From: SHVO01 sp041906145
Lineage (GTDB): Bacteria > Pseudomonadota > Alphaproteobacteria > Rhodospirillales > Rhodospirillaceae
Assembly: GCA_041906145.1 (NCBI GenBank)
Contig: JAYRJU010000005.1
Span: 62,001 to 126,000, forward strand
DNA length: 64,000 nt
Direction: 5' to 3'
Position 1 is the first letter of the stretch, and each line of letters begins with the position of its first letter. The position numbers and the translations under genes were made by a program. The notes under the pieces were generated by a model, which saw only the letters and a program-made list of their open reading frames with translations, searched no databases and was not told where the DNA came from. Shown here piece by piece: positions 50,788 through 59,692 of this stretch.

Positions 50788-53580
50788 TTACATTTTGAAG
50801 CGCACTCCAGCACGGAACTGCGGACCCAAGAAGTCGTAGACACCCGACACGAAAGGCGGGAAGAAGAACGGCAGACTTGTTGTAGGGCCACGGTATGCCG
50901 CGGGCGGCTTCGTATTGGTCACGTTCTCGAGCGCTACGAAGTACTGGACCGTGTAATTGTCGGCCTCTTGGGTGTAGCTTCCTTGCAAGTTTAAGTAAGC
51001 AACGGGCAATATCTCGTTGTCTTCGGCGGAGATCATCTTGGGTCCCCACTCGTTGTTGAGCTTTGCCGAGCCAATGTACCTTACGTGAGCGGTGATAGAG
51101 AAAGCGTCGACATCATAAGTTGTCGACAGGCTCCCCCTGAACTTCGACGAGCCAGTGCCAAAAAGGCAGTTGGCCGAAACGCAGCCCTGAATATTATTCT
51201 TGTTGCCAAGCGGATCGAGGACAACCTGCTTCGGCTGGTAGTTAGCCGTCGCCTTGAAGGTCAGGGAACCGGCATCCAGCGGGTATGAATAGGCAATGGT
51301 CGCGTCCATACCACGCACCCGCGTTCCGCCCTGATTAACTGGATATCTGTCGACGCGCGTTAGTCTTCCGGATGCGTCACGCCTTATCCCCTGGCAGTAA
51401 ATTTGGACGCCCTGAAAGCAGAAATTCAAAACGTTCGGGTAGGACGGACTTCCGATCGAACCATTGATATTGATGCGATAGTAGTCGAATGACGCTGTAA
51501 ATCCTCTGAGCCATTCGGGCTGCAACACGATGCCCGCGGCCGTGGTGTTCGCTTTTTCGGGCGCAAGATCGGGATTTTGGCCAGTATTAAGGGTCGCGTC
51601 GACGGTTTGATTATTGAAAGGATCAAAAACGGAGGCGAAGGTGCTCGTGGAGGGATTAAAGAGCTGATCCAGACTCGGCTCTCTAATATCGCGTGATTGC
51701 GTTACGCGGAAGCGAACTCCGCCGCCGACATCCCAGGTCGCTCCAACCTTCCACGTAGTTACGAGCCCGCTCGTTTGGTAGTTCGTTAGACGAACGGCCC
51801 CGTTCAGATCGAGCGATTCTGCGAATGCTTGGTCTCTTAGCAGCGGTGCGTTTGCTTCAAAGAAACCTTCCGTCACGTGAGTCTTGGCTGAAAATGGCTG
51901 GTAGTTGCCCAGGGCGTACGCGAACGTGGCAGAGCGCGCATCTGCTGTCGTCTGGGCTGAGCTGCGACGATGTTCAACACCCGCTGCCGCCGCGAGAGGG
52001 CCGGCCCATAGGTCGAACAACTCGGTCGAAACATCGAAAACAAGGTGATGCTGACCGAGGTCATACTGACCCCAGGGTAGGGCATCTGCGCCCACGACGT
52101 AAGCGAACGCAGCTTCTGACGGCGCATTGGTGCCAAAGATGTCGATCGGGTTACATCCATTTGCGGGATCTGTAAGTGTCGAACGACAAATAATGCTTCC
52201 GTTTGGGGCTCTGACCGCATCGACCGCCAAAGCGTATCTAGCGGTAATAGGATCGTTCGTCGGAGCAACGTATGATTTAACGTGACTATGCTGCCAGCTG
52301 GCGTTCCAAAGCCACCCGCTGTGGTCTCCATGGATGCCGACGACGTGGCGAACGAGGGTGCGAATGTTGTCGCTACCGACGTTGCCAAAAGTATGCCAAT
52401 TGGTGGTTCCAAAGGGAAACGTCGTGATATTTAGCGCCGCCATCTGCGTCCGAATGGTCGGATCGAGATATGGATTGTCGTTGCGAACAGTGATCGTCGC
52501 TAGGCGCGTATAAGGAACACTCTCCCCTTTGGACCAGGCCTTGCCAAACATGACCTGTGCGTCGAGCGTAAGTTCGTCTGAAAGGTCGTAAGCGATATTG
52601 CCGAACGAAGTGAGAGCCCGCTGCGGCGCGGTAATGGGGGTGTGCTGACCAATGGTATCGTTCGGAGTGCCTCCCCAGCCTAGCTGACCAGACACCTGAC
52701 CAAAGTCGAACGGAACTGGCGATCCCTCCGGACCTACGAATTGGATCCCTTTTAGAGGCCCGCCGGTAATCAACCCCCCGTCCGTTGCTTGGGATACGTT
52801 GACGTTGAAGGCCTTGATATAGAGCGGTTGATCGTTGGACGCTGTGTAGAGAGGATTGTTGATAAGGCGCTGGCCCTTGTAATAATTTCTTTCCTTCGAA
52901 TACACCGTCGTCGGCGTGTCGAACCAACCGCCATTCAACTGCATGCGGCCTTTGCCGCCGGCAAACTCTGTTCCGTAGGTAAGGTTGGCCTTATAGAACG
53001 GTGCGTCGCCGTAGAAGGTGCCGCCACCTTCCACCTCGGCGTCGACCCCGACAAAGTTCTTCTTCAGGATAAAGTTGATAACGCCGGCCAGCGCGTCCGA
53101 GCCGTAGGCCGCAGACGCGCCGCCCGTGACGACTTCAACGCGCTCCACCAGCGACTGCGGTATGGTGCTGAGATCTACGCCGCCGCCTAGGGACGAATTG
53201 ACAATTCGAAGTCCGTTAATGAGGACCAGCGTACGGTTCCCGCCTAAGCCTCGCAGATTAACAGTGCTGAGGCCAGAGTCACCTGCGCTAACGCTCTGAA
53301 CAGTTCCATAGGCTTGGCGGGGTGAAAAAGCGCTGCTGATGACCGGGAGATTTCTGAGGCTCTCCGCTATGGTTGCCGGCGCTTCGCGCAAAAGAGTCTC
53401 AGCCGATACTACGGAAACGGGCGTCGGGGCATTGAGTTCACCGACGGCGATACGCGAGCCAGTTACTACAATTTCTTCTACTGCTGGCGCCGGACCCTTC
53501 GCAGTCTGGACCGCTTCTTGCGCGAACGACGCGGCTGGAACCAGAAACATGGCGGTGGATACAAGTAGCAATCTCTTCAT
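50788..53580 (-). CDS. TonB-dependent outer membrane receptor
   Basis: A 930-residue receptor. The signal peptide MKRLLLVSTAMFLVPAASFAQ is followed by the TonB-box-like VEEIVVTGSR, a plug with NLRGLGGNRTLVLINGLR and VERVEVVTGGASAAYGSDALAGVINFILKK, and a barrel ending FRAGVRFKM. It is the same subclass as the receptor at 18.5 kb. The ATG at 53580 follows GGGGGCG. It heads a five-gene operon with the DUF1592, DUF1552, PF03640 and unknown exported proteins, so its ligand is probably the compound processed by those proteins. A LysR-type site lies about 215 bp upstream. Confidence 0.9.
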   Translation of the reverse strand: MKRLLLVSTAMFLVPAASFAQEAVQTAKGPAPAVEEIVVTGSRIAVGELNAPTPVSVVSAETLLREAPATIAESLRNLPVISSAFSPRQAYGTVQSVSAGDSGLSTVNLRGLGGNRTLVLINGLRIVNSSLGGGVDLSTIPQSLVERVEVVTGGASAAYGSDALAGVINFILKKNFVGVDAEVEGGGTFYGDAPFYKANLTYGTEFAGGKGRMQLNGGWFDTPTTVYSKERNYYKGQRLINNPLYTASNDQPLYIKAFNVNVSQATDGGLITGGPLKGIQFVGPEGSPVPFDFGQVSGQLGWGGTPNDTIGQHTPITAPQRALTSFGNIAYDLSDELTLDAQVMFGKAWSKGESVPYTRLATITVRNDNPYLDPTIRTQMAALNITTFPFGTTNWHTFGNVGSDNIRTLVRHVVGIHGDHSGWLWNASWQHSHVKSYVAPTNDPITARYALAVDAVRAPNGSIICRSTLTDPANGCNPIDIFGTNAPSEAAFAYVVGADALPWGQYDLGQHHLVFDVSTELFDLWAGPLAAAAGVEHRRSSAQTTADARSATFAYALGNYQPFSAKTHVTEGFFEANAPLLRDQAFAESLDLNGAVRLTNYQTSGLVTTWKVGATWDVGGGVRFRVTQSRDIREPSLDQLFNPSTSTFASVFDPFNNQTVDATLNTGQNPDLAPEKANTTAAGIVLQPEWLRGFTASFDYYRININGSIGSPSYPNVLNFCFQGVQIYCQGIRRDASGRLTRVDRYPVNQGGTRVRGMDATIAYSYPLDAGSLTFKATANYQPKQVVLDPLGNKNNIQGCVSANCLFGTGSSKFRGSLSTTYDVDAFSITAHVRYIGSAKLNNEWGPKMISAEDNEILPVAYLNLQGSYTQEADNYTVQYFVALENVTNTKPPAAYRGPTTSLPFFFPPFVSGVYDFLGPQFRAGVRFKM

Positions 53581-53795
53581 AGTGAACGCCCCCATAGCTG
53601 ATTAACTCCCACCGTGTTCACCCTGCCGAGCGCAGTACGTCTGAATTCGCTAGATGATTCGACGGTCCGATTCACTCTTAGAACATCGACGAGGGTGCCT
53701 CTGGTTTTCTTGCTCACGCGCGCCAATACCGGCACTTCGGTACCTCGTCGGGATGTTGCATTCGGAAGTATAGGCGTGGCTTCCATACACACATA

Positions 53796-53820
53796 ATATG
53801 GAATACCGATGCCTCAATCT
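53796..53820. promoter_or_regulatory. Putative LysR operator, site 2 (TonB receptor operon)
   Basis: ATATGGAATACCGATGCC followed by TCAATCT. It is almost identical to sites 1 and 3. Confidence 0.65.
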
Positions 53821-54025
53821 GATTATGTTATGGAGAGCAACCTGGTACGTTAAGGCACTGCCTTGCGCGACTACCCTCGATATTCGGCTCTTTTTTAGGT
53901 CGATTTGGGGGACTATCCGCAGAAGTCGTTTCGGCGAGCACCGGTTCGTACCGCGTTAGAAACGCGGATTCCCCGATCGGCCACTGACTCTGGGAAAGTG
54001 TAGTGACGTACCCAATCGCGGTTTA

Positions 54026-54050
54026 TTATGGAATAGTGATACCTCGATTA
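54026..54050. promoter_or_regulatory. Putative LysR operator, site 3 (autoregulation)
   Basis: TTATGGAATAGTGATACC followed by TCGATTA, about 35 bp before the LysR start codon, a usual position for LysR autoregulation. Confidence 0.65.
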
Positions 54051-54084
54051 CGCTTCCTTATGGAGCGACGCGCCAGGAAATCAG

Positions 54085-55032
54085 ATGGATTTCAAGCAAC
54101 TGAACTACTTTGTTCACATCGCAGACGCGGGAAACATGACCCGCGCCTCTGAAGTCCTGCGCATCGCGCAGCCGGCCCTCAGTGCGCAAATCGCCAATCT
54201 CGAGGCAGAGTTGGGCACGCGTCTCTTCGACCGGAGCGTTCTCGGCGTGAAGCTGACGCCCTCGGCGCATGTCCTTTACCGATACGCCAAATCGCTCTTG
54301 AAGCAGCTCGAGGACGCTAAATCGGCTGTGCGCGAAGAGTCGGATCACCCCAGCGGTAAGGTGACCATTGGTATCTCGGGCAGTATCGGCAAATTGATCA
54401 GCGTGCCGCTTCTCCGCCGCGTTGCAATGCAGGACCGCATACTTCTAGAGATCGTCGAGCGCCCCAGCGCGGACCTTCTCTCGCTAGTCGCTGCAGGCCG
54501 GCTCGATATCGCGATCGTGGTCGACGCGCAACCTTGCAAGGGCGCCAGCCTTACTGCGCTTATCCTCGAAGACCTCTATGTAATTATGAAAGGTGAAAGA
54601 GGGAAAGCCAAGGCTAAGAGCCAAGTGACTTTGCAAGAGCTCGCCGCGCAGCCGTTAATCCTTCCTGCTCATCCAAGTACGATCCGACAACGTGTCGACA
54701 CGGCTTTCATGAATGCGCACCTCAAGTATCGGCTGGTCGGAGAAGTAAGCGCGACCGACATGCTTATTCGCATGATTACCGCTGGTCTTGGTTGGACGGT
54801 ATTGCCTTGGGCGGCCGTGGGAGAAGAAGCAAAACGCGGTAGCATTCGGGCCGCGCCGCTATCGCGGTCGCGCATGAGCCGTGAACTCTCGATTTGCATT
54901 TCGGACTCGGTGCCCCTGAGCCGGGCGGCGGAAGTGATTCGCGGCTACGTTTTGTCAATTCTCGACGATCTCATTGCCGGGAAGACCTGGGTTGGTGCCG
55001 AATCTATTCCTCAGAAGTCCGTAAAGAGCTAA
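54085..55032 (+). CDS. LysR-family transcriptional regulator (Nac/CynR-like)
   Basis: A 315-residue regulator. The N-terminal winged HTH (MDFKQLNYFVHIADAGNMTRASEVLRIAQPALSAQI...LEAELGTRLFDRS) is followed by a linker helix and the periplasmic-binding-like effector domain from about residue 92 (GKVTIGISGSIG) to the end. The MDFKQL-YFV start resembles Nac-type members. It sits between two long minus-strand operons, one starting 500 bp upstream and one ending on its 3' side with a 4-bp stop overlap. Three copies of one sequence motif lie before its own gene and two target operons, which makes it the probable pathway regulator. The effector is unknown. Confidence 0.88.
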   Translation: MDFKQLNYFVHIADAGNMTRASEVLRIAQPALSAQIANLEAELGTRLFDRSVLGVKLTPSAHVLYRYAKSLLKQLEDAKSAVREESDHPSGKVTIGISGSIGKLISVPLLRRVAMQDRILLEIVERPSADLLSLVAAGRLDIAIVVDAQPCKGASLTALILEDLYVIMKGERGKAKAKSQVTLQELAAQPLILPAHPSTIRQRVDTAFMNAHLKYRLVGEVSATDMLIRMITAGLGWTVLPWAAVGEEAKRGSIRAAPLSRSRMSRELSICISDSVPLSRAAEVIRGYVLSILDDLIAGKTWVGAESIPQKSVKS

Positions 55033-56534
55033 ACGCCCATGCAGAGGTATTTGACTTCCAGATACTCCTCGATCCCATACTTAGATCCTTCACGACCGTG
55101 TCCGCTTTCCTTCATCCCGCCGAATGGCGCTACCTCAGTGGATATTAGGCCCTGATTGATTCCAACGATCCCAAACTCAAGGGCTTCAGCAACCCGCCAC
55201 ACGCGCGATAAATCGCGCCCGAAAAAATAAGCGGCAAGACCAAAGCGCGTATCATTGGCAAGTCGAATAGCGTCCTCCTCCGTCTCGAAACGGACGACCG
55301 GAGCGACGGGGCCAAAAATCTCTTCCTGAAATACCTGCATGTCTGGCGTCGCCTCGGCGAGCACTGTGGGCGAAAAGAAAGTTCTGCCTAAACTGTGGCG
55401 AGAGCCTCCGGCAACTACGCGAGCTCCCTTTGAAACCGCGTCGCGCACAAGTTCCTCGACCTTCGCGGCAGCGGGTTCGTCGATCAGGGGGCCGAGGTCC
55501 ACTTTTTCCGCGGCGCCGTTTCCGACGCGTAAGCCAGCGACCCGTTCCGCCAGCTTTGCGACGAAGCGATCATAAATCTTTGATTGAGCGAATAACCGAT
55601 TGGCGCAAACGCAGGTCTGGCCGGCGTTCCGGTACTTTGAAGCAATTGCACCTTCTACCGCTGCATCAAGGTCTGCGTCGTCGAACACGATAAAAGGCGC
55701 GTTTCCACCTAACTCCATGGACGTGCGCTTCACAGTATCGGCGCACTGCTTCATGAGCAGCTTCCCAATCTCTGTCGACCCAGTGAAAGACAACTTGCGA
55801 ACGAGTAGGTTGGAGGTAAGTTCACCGCCGATCTCGCGAGCTGAGCCGGTTACGCAGGAAAGAACCCCGGCGGGAACTCCGGCACGATCCGCAAGAACGC
55901 AGAGTGCAAGAGCTGAGAGCGGCGTTTGACTCGCCGGCTTAATGACCATCGTACAGCCGCTGGCGAGCGCTGGCCCCGCCTTGCGCGTGATCATCGCGGC
56001 AGGGAAGTTCCAGGGCGTAATCGCAGCGCAGACGCCGATAGGCTGCTTGAGGACGACAATGCGCCTATCGCCCGCAAAGGAAGGAATCGTATCGCCATAG
56101 ACGCGTTTTCCCTCCTCTGCAAACCATTCGATAAAATTGGCTGCGTAAGCGATTTCGCCGCGACTCTCCGCAAGTGGCTTCCCCTGTTCGGCTGTCATGA
56201 TCGCAGCCAGATCATCCTGGTTGCTCATAATGAGCTCAAACCACCGCCTCAGTACCGTGGCGCGGTCCTTCGCGGTCCTGGCTGCCCACGACTTCAGAGC
56301 TACCCCCGCGCCTTCGATCGCCGCCCGCGTATCGGCTGCACTCATGTCCGGCACCGTGGCAATCGATTCACCCGTTGCCGGATTGGTGACCTGGATGGTC
56401 TTGCGGGTCGTCGCCGCAATCCACGTGCCATTGACGAAACAGGCCTCCCGTAAGAGAGAACTGTCCTTCAATTGCAACGCAGCTGAGGTTTTTTCCTGCA
56501 CGAGGGAATTAGACGACGAGCGCTGAGAGAGCAT
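55029..56534 (-). CDS. gabD: Succinate-semialdehyde dehydrogenase-like ALDH (GabD)
   Basis: A 501-residue aldehyde dehydrogenase with GabD hallmarks: VNGTWI start of the fold, EQGKPLAESRGEI-YAANFIEWFAEE, PWNFPAAMITRK, FTGSTEIGKLLM, ELGGNAPFIVFDDADLD and the catalytic Cys in NAGQTCVCANR, then PFGGMKESGHGREG near the end. It converts succinate semialdehyde (or a close homologue) to the acid with NAD(P). The ATG at 56534 has GGAGG upstream and overlaps the thioesterase end by 26 bp. With the Fe-alcohol dehydrogenase two genes upstream it could take 4-hydroxybutyrate to succinate. It is the last gene of the eight-gene operon. Confidence 0.87.
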   Translation of the reverse strand: MLSQRSSSNSLVQEKTSAALQLKDSSLLREACFVNGTWIAATTRKTIQVTNPATGESIATVPDMSAADTRAAIEGAGVALKSWAARTAKDRATVLRRWFELIMSNQDDLAAIMTAEQGKPLAESRGEIAYAANFIEWFAEEGKRVYGDTIPSFAGDRRIVVLKQPIGVCAAITPWNFPAAMITRKAGPALASGCTMVIKPASQTPLSALALCVLADRAGVPAGVLSCVTGSAREIGGELTSNLLVRKLSFTGSTEIGKLLMKQCADTVKRTSMELGGNAPFIVFDDADLDAAVEGAIASKYRNAGQTCVCANRLFAQSKIYDRFVAKLAERVAGLRVGNGAAEKVDLGPLIDEPAAAKVEELVRDAVSKGARVVAGGSRHSLGRTFFSPTVLAEATPDMQVFQEEIFGPVAPVVRFETEEDAIRLANDTRFGLAAYFFGRDLSRVWRVAEALEFGIVGINQGLISTEVAPFGGMKESGHGREGSKYGIEEYLEVKYLCMGV

Positions 56535-56946
56535 TTCTTAGAACCTCCGAAAGTGGTTTGGGGCGGCGCGTCGCGCGGTCCACATAAACATGGGTGAAGA
56601 ACCCTTCTGCCGCCGCCATGTCACTGTCGTTGCGGAAAAGTCCGATCTCGTAACGTACCGACGACGTACCGAGACGGCCGACGCGTAGTCCCGCCGTCAC
56701 AACGTCCGGAAATGCGAGTTCGGAGAAGTAACGACAGCCAGTTTCCACCGCCAACCCGATCTGCTCGCCGTGGTTGATATCGAGCACACCCTTTTCGATA
56801 AGCCAAACATTCACCGCCGTATCGAAAAATGAATAGTAAACGACGTTATTCATATGGCCGTAGATGTCGTTATCCATCCACCGAGTTCCAATAGCGCGGA
56901 AGTCCTTGTAGCCCGCGCGCGACGACGGGGTAGGTCGTTCCGACAT
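56509..56946 (-). CDS. Hotdog-fold acyl-CoA thioesterase
   Basis: A 145-residue protein of the 4-hydroxybenzoyl-CoA thioesterase/YbgC family. The active-site motif RWMDNDIYGHMNNVVYYSFFD, with the conserved Asp, lies near residue 25, and the strand-rich hotdog core follows. The start ATG overlaps the preceding stop as TGATG, so it is translationally coupled to the alcohol dehydrogenase. It may release a free acid from a CoA ester made or used in this pathway; substrate unknown. Confidence 0.83.
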   Translation of the reverse strand: MSERPTPSSRAGYKDFRAIGTRWMDNDIYGHMNNVVYYSFFDTAVNVWLIEKGVLDINHGEQIGLAVETGCRYFSELAFPDVVTAGLRVGRLGTSSVRYEIGLFRNDSDMAAAEGFFTHVYVDRATRRPKPLSEVLRNALSALVV

Positions 56947-58127
56947 CACCAGGCCTCCCGATAGATGGCAAGTGCCTCTGCCTCGCTTACCGGGCGGGGG
57001 TTATTTATGAGAAGTCTTTGCTGTTTCATTGAATCCGTCGCCAGTTTAGCAAGGTGTTCCTGACTGACTCCAACCTCGCGCAACCGCGTCTGCATACCGA
57101 GGCGTTTTGCAAGAGTACCGAGTTCATGAATAAACGCTGTGCACCGGTCCCCGGCATCCCCCTCCTCCGAGAGTTTGGGGAACGCGTCCGCGGCAATTTC
57201 GGCGTAAATGGCGGCCGCCGCCGGAGCATTAAATTTCAACACATGCGGCAAGACCAAAGAATTGGAAAGACCGTGCGGCACATGGAAGGTACCACCCAAT
57301 GGGTACGCTAGAGCATGTACGGCCGCCACCGGCGAATTCGCAAAGGCCTGCCCAGCCAGCATCGATCCTAGCAACATCGCGCCGCGGGCAGCCAAGTTCC
57401 GGCCGTCGTATACGGCCATTTCAATATTGGCGCCTAAGAGCCGCAACGCCTCTCGCGCCAACATTCGCGACATCGGGTTATTGTTAGAGCTCTTCGACGC
57501 ATAGGCCTCAATGGCATGTACCATCGCGTCGATGCCGGTTGCGGCAGTGATTCCGGGCGGGAGTCCGATAGTGAGTTCTGCGTCGAGAATGGCGATGTCA
57601 GGGAGGATAACGGGCGACGAGACGCCGCGCTTTTCCTCTTCGCCCACCGTGATGATCGAAACCGGCGTCACTTCCGAGCCCGTTCCTGCGGTCGTGGGGA
57701 CCAGGGCGAGAGGGAGTCGCGGGCCTTTGGCATTGGCAACGCCCCAGGCGCCGTTCAACTCTTCGCCGCTGCCGAGCAGCAAGGCTGCTAGTTTAGCAAC
57801 ATCCAGGGAAGACCCACCACCAAACCCGATCACCCCAGTCACGCCCTGGCTGCGCCCGACCTCCACAGCGTGGGTTAGGGTTTTCAGCGACGGGTCCGGT
57901 TCAACGGCGTCAAATACGACTACATTCCGTCCGCCCGCCTTCAGAGACTCTTCCGCCGCATCAGATAGGCCGAGTCTCTTCAGACCCGGATCAGTAACGA
58001 ACAGGATGCTCGGGCCGAGCTTACCGACGAGCGTCTCGATCCGGCGCGAACAGCCAGCCTCGAAGACAATAGATGGCGTCGTATTGAAGCTGAAGGTTTG
58101 CGCTGCGTTCGCGGTCTCAGGCATCAT
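56946..58127 (-). CDS. Iron-containing alcohol dehydrogenase
   Basis: A 393-residue group III alcohol dehydrogenase. The NAD-binding half has GFGGGSSLDVAK. The metal half has DAMVHAIEAY and the H-x-H pattern in GGTFHVPHGLSN, both carrying Fe/Zn ligands. PTTAGTGSEVT is also typical. Family members include 4-hydroxybutyrate dehydrogenase, maleylacetate reductase and lactaldehyde reductase; the downstream GabD-like gene favours a 4-hydroxybutyrate-type substrate, as inference. Start ATGATG follows AGGGAAAACA. Genes on either side are 0-11 bp away. Confidence 0.86.
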   Translation of the reverse strand: MMPETANAAQTFSFNTTPSIVFEAGCSRRIETLVGKLGPSILFVTDPGLKRLGLSDAAEESLKAGGRNVVVFDAVEPDPSLKTLTHAVEVGRSQGVTGVIGFGGGSSLDVAKLAALLLGSGEELNGAWGVANAKGPRLPLALVPTTAGTGSEVTPVSIITVGEEEKRGVSSPVILPDIAILDAELTIGLPPGITAATGIDAMVHAIEAYASKSSNNNPMSRMLAREALRLLGANIEMAVYDGRNLAARGAMLLGSMLAGQAFANSPVAAVHALAYPLGGTFHVPHGLSNSLVLPHVLKFNAPAAAAIYAEIAADAFPKLSEEGDAGDRCTAFIHELGTLAKRLGMQTRLREVGVSQEHLAKLATDSMKQQRLLINNPRPVSEAEALAIYREAW

Positions 58128-58138
58128 TGTTTTCCCTG

Positions 58139-59683
58139 TCAGCCGGCGGCCCGGATAACCGATCGCAATTCCGCGCTCGTCAAGGATTCCCGCAACTCAT
58201 TCTTCAGCACCTTGCCCATTGTGTTGCGAGGGAGTTCGGGCACTACAAAAATCTGCTTGGGCACCTTGTAATTGGCGAGTCTCTTTTTGGACCACTGCAT
58301 GATCTCATTGGCCGTTGGATTGTTGTCTCCATTTGGTACAACAAAGGCAACGACCGCCTCGCCAAAATCCGCATGCGGAATGCCGACGACCGCGGACTCA
58401 TGAACCGATTCCATCTCATTGATCGCAGTTTCTACCTCCACCGGATAGACATTGTAGCCACCGCTAATAATGAGGTCTTTGGAGCGACCCGTGATGGTGA
58501 CATAGCCGTCATCGCCAACGCACCCTAAGTCACCGGTGCGAAAGAAGCCCTCCGGCGTCATTTCCTGACGGGTCTGCTCAGGCATCCGCCAGTAACCCGA
58601 GAAGAGACCCTGTCCGCGGACCTGGATCATGCCGATCTCGCCATTCGGGAGTGGCCGATCATGCATGTCGGCGATGCGCAAGTCGACGCCCGGTAGCGGA
58701 AATCCCACCGAACCCGGTCGACGTTCGCCATCTATCGGGTTTGAGGTGAGGATCATGGTTTCTGTCGCGCCATAACGTTCCACGATGCCGTGCCCGGTGC
58801 GCGCTTCGAACTCCCTGTGCATTTCCGCTGAGAGTGGCGCCGATCCGCAGGTGAAGAGACGCATATGGCGACAGTGGTCCTGAGTGATCCGCTGATCTGC
58901 AAGAAGCCGGTGATAGAACGTTGGAACTCCCATAAAAACGGTCGCATGCTGCAAGCGGTCAGTCACGACACCAGCGTCGAATTTCGGCAGAAAAAGAAGG
59001 GTTGCTCCGCTCGCAAGGGCGACGTTGGATGAGATGAAGAGCCCGTGCCCATGGAAGATTGGCAATGCATGAAGCAGCACGTCCTTGGAGGAAAACTTCC
59101 AAAGACCGCCTAGTGTTTGAGCGCAGTACGACATGGAGCGATGACTGAGCATTGCCCCCTTCGGACGTCCGGTCGTGCCGGACGTATATAGCAGCGCCGC
59201 AACGTCCTCGCCGGAACGCGGCACCGTCACAAATTCCGCTTTAGCGTCAGTTGCCACCGTGGCAAACGTTCCTCCACCGATAGCGTCGAAGGTAAGAAAT
59301 TGCGTTTGGACCACAGGCTGATTTGCTTCAGCCAAAAGTTCTGCGGTTCCCTCGCTTCCAATAAAAACGCGAGGCTGAGCGTCTTCCAACAGCTGCGCGA
59401 GTTCGGCCCGTTGGTAGGCCGTGTTGAGAGGCAGGAACCAGCAACCAGCACGAATACATGCAAGATAAAGAGCCAGCGCTTCCGGCGACTTCTCCACTTG
59501 CACGGCGATGCGGTCGTCCGGCACGCAGCCTAAGTTAACAAGGGCGTTGGCATAGCGAGCCGATTGGTTCTCCAACCACTGCCTGGTAAGAACACCCCCG
59601 TCTTGACCGATGAAAACCGGAGCGACGGGCTCTTTTCGCAGGTGCGATGCAAAGAGTTCGTAAAAATTGCCGTCGTACAACAT
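58139..59683 (-). CDS. MatB-like malonyl-CoA synthetase / acyl-CoA ligase
   Basis: A 514-residue ANL-superfamily ligase. Core motifs are LYTSGTTGRPKGAMLSHRS (P-loop), ERYGATETM, GFFRTGDLG, GRSKDLIISGGYNVYP and PRNTMGKVLKN with the C-terminal catalytic lysine. The start (QVEKSPEALALYLACIRAGCWFLPLNTAY) is especially like MatB malonyl-CoA synthetases. It activates an acid with ATP and CoA in the cytoplasm. The upstream neighbour resembles malonate decarboxylase carboxyltransferase subunits, which supports a malonate-like substrate. Medium-chain or aromatic acids cannot be excluded. Confidence 0.82.
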   Translation of the reverse strand: MLYDGNFYELFASHLRKEPVAPVFIGQDGGVLTRQWLENQSARYANALVNLGCVPDDRIAVQVEKSPEALALYLACIRAGCWFLPLNTAYQRAELAQLLEDAQPRVFIGSEGTAELLAEANQPVVQTQFLTFDAIGGGTFATVATDAKAEFVTVPRSGEDVAALLYTSGTTGRPKGAMLSHRSMSYCAQTLGGLWKFSSKDVLLHALPIFHGHGLFISSNVALASGATLLFLPKFDAGVVTDRLQHATVFMGVPTFYHRLLADQRITQDHCRHMRLFTCGSAPLSAEMHREFEARTGHGIVERYGATETMILTSNPIDGERRPGSVGFPLPGVDLRIADMHDRPLPNGEIGMIQVRGQGLFSGYWRMPEQTRQEMTPEGFFRTGDLGCVGDDGYVTITGRSKDLIISGGYNVYPVEVETAINEMESVHESAVVGIPHADFGEAVVAFVVPNGDNNPTANEIMQWSKKRLANYKVPKQIFVVPELPRNTMGKVLKNELRESLTSAELRSVIRAAG

Positions 59684-59692
59684 CCTGAGTTC

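Larger units (their letters stand above)
53581..54084. other. Divergent regulatory region between TonB operon and LysR gene
   Basis: A 504-bp gene-free stretch. It holds two of the three related TATGGAATA sites (53796-53820 and 54026-54050) and AT-rich sequence suited to promoters. A TTATGGAG element recurs 3' of both sites. No gene is supported. Confidence 0.6.
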
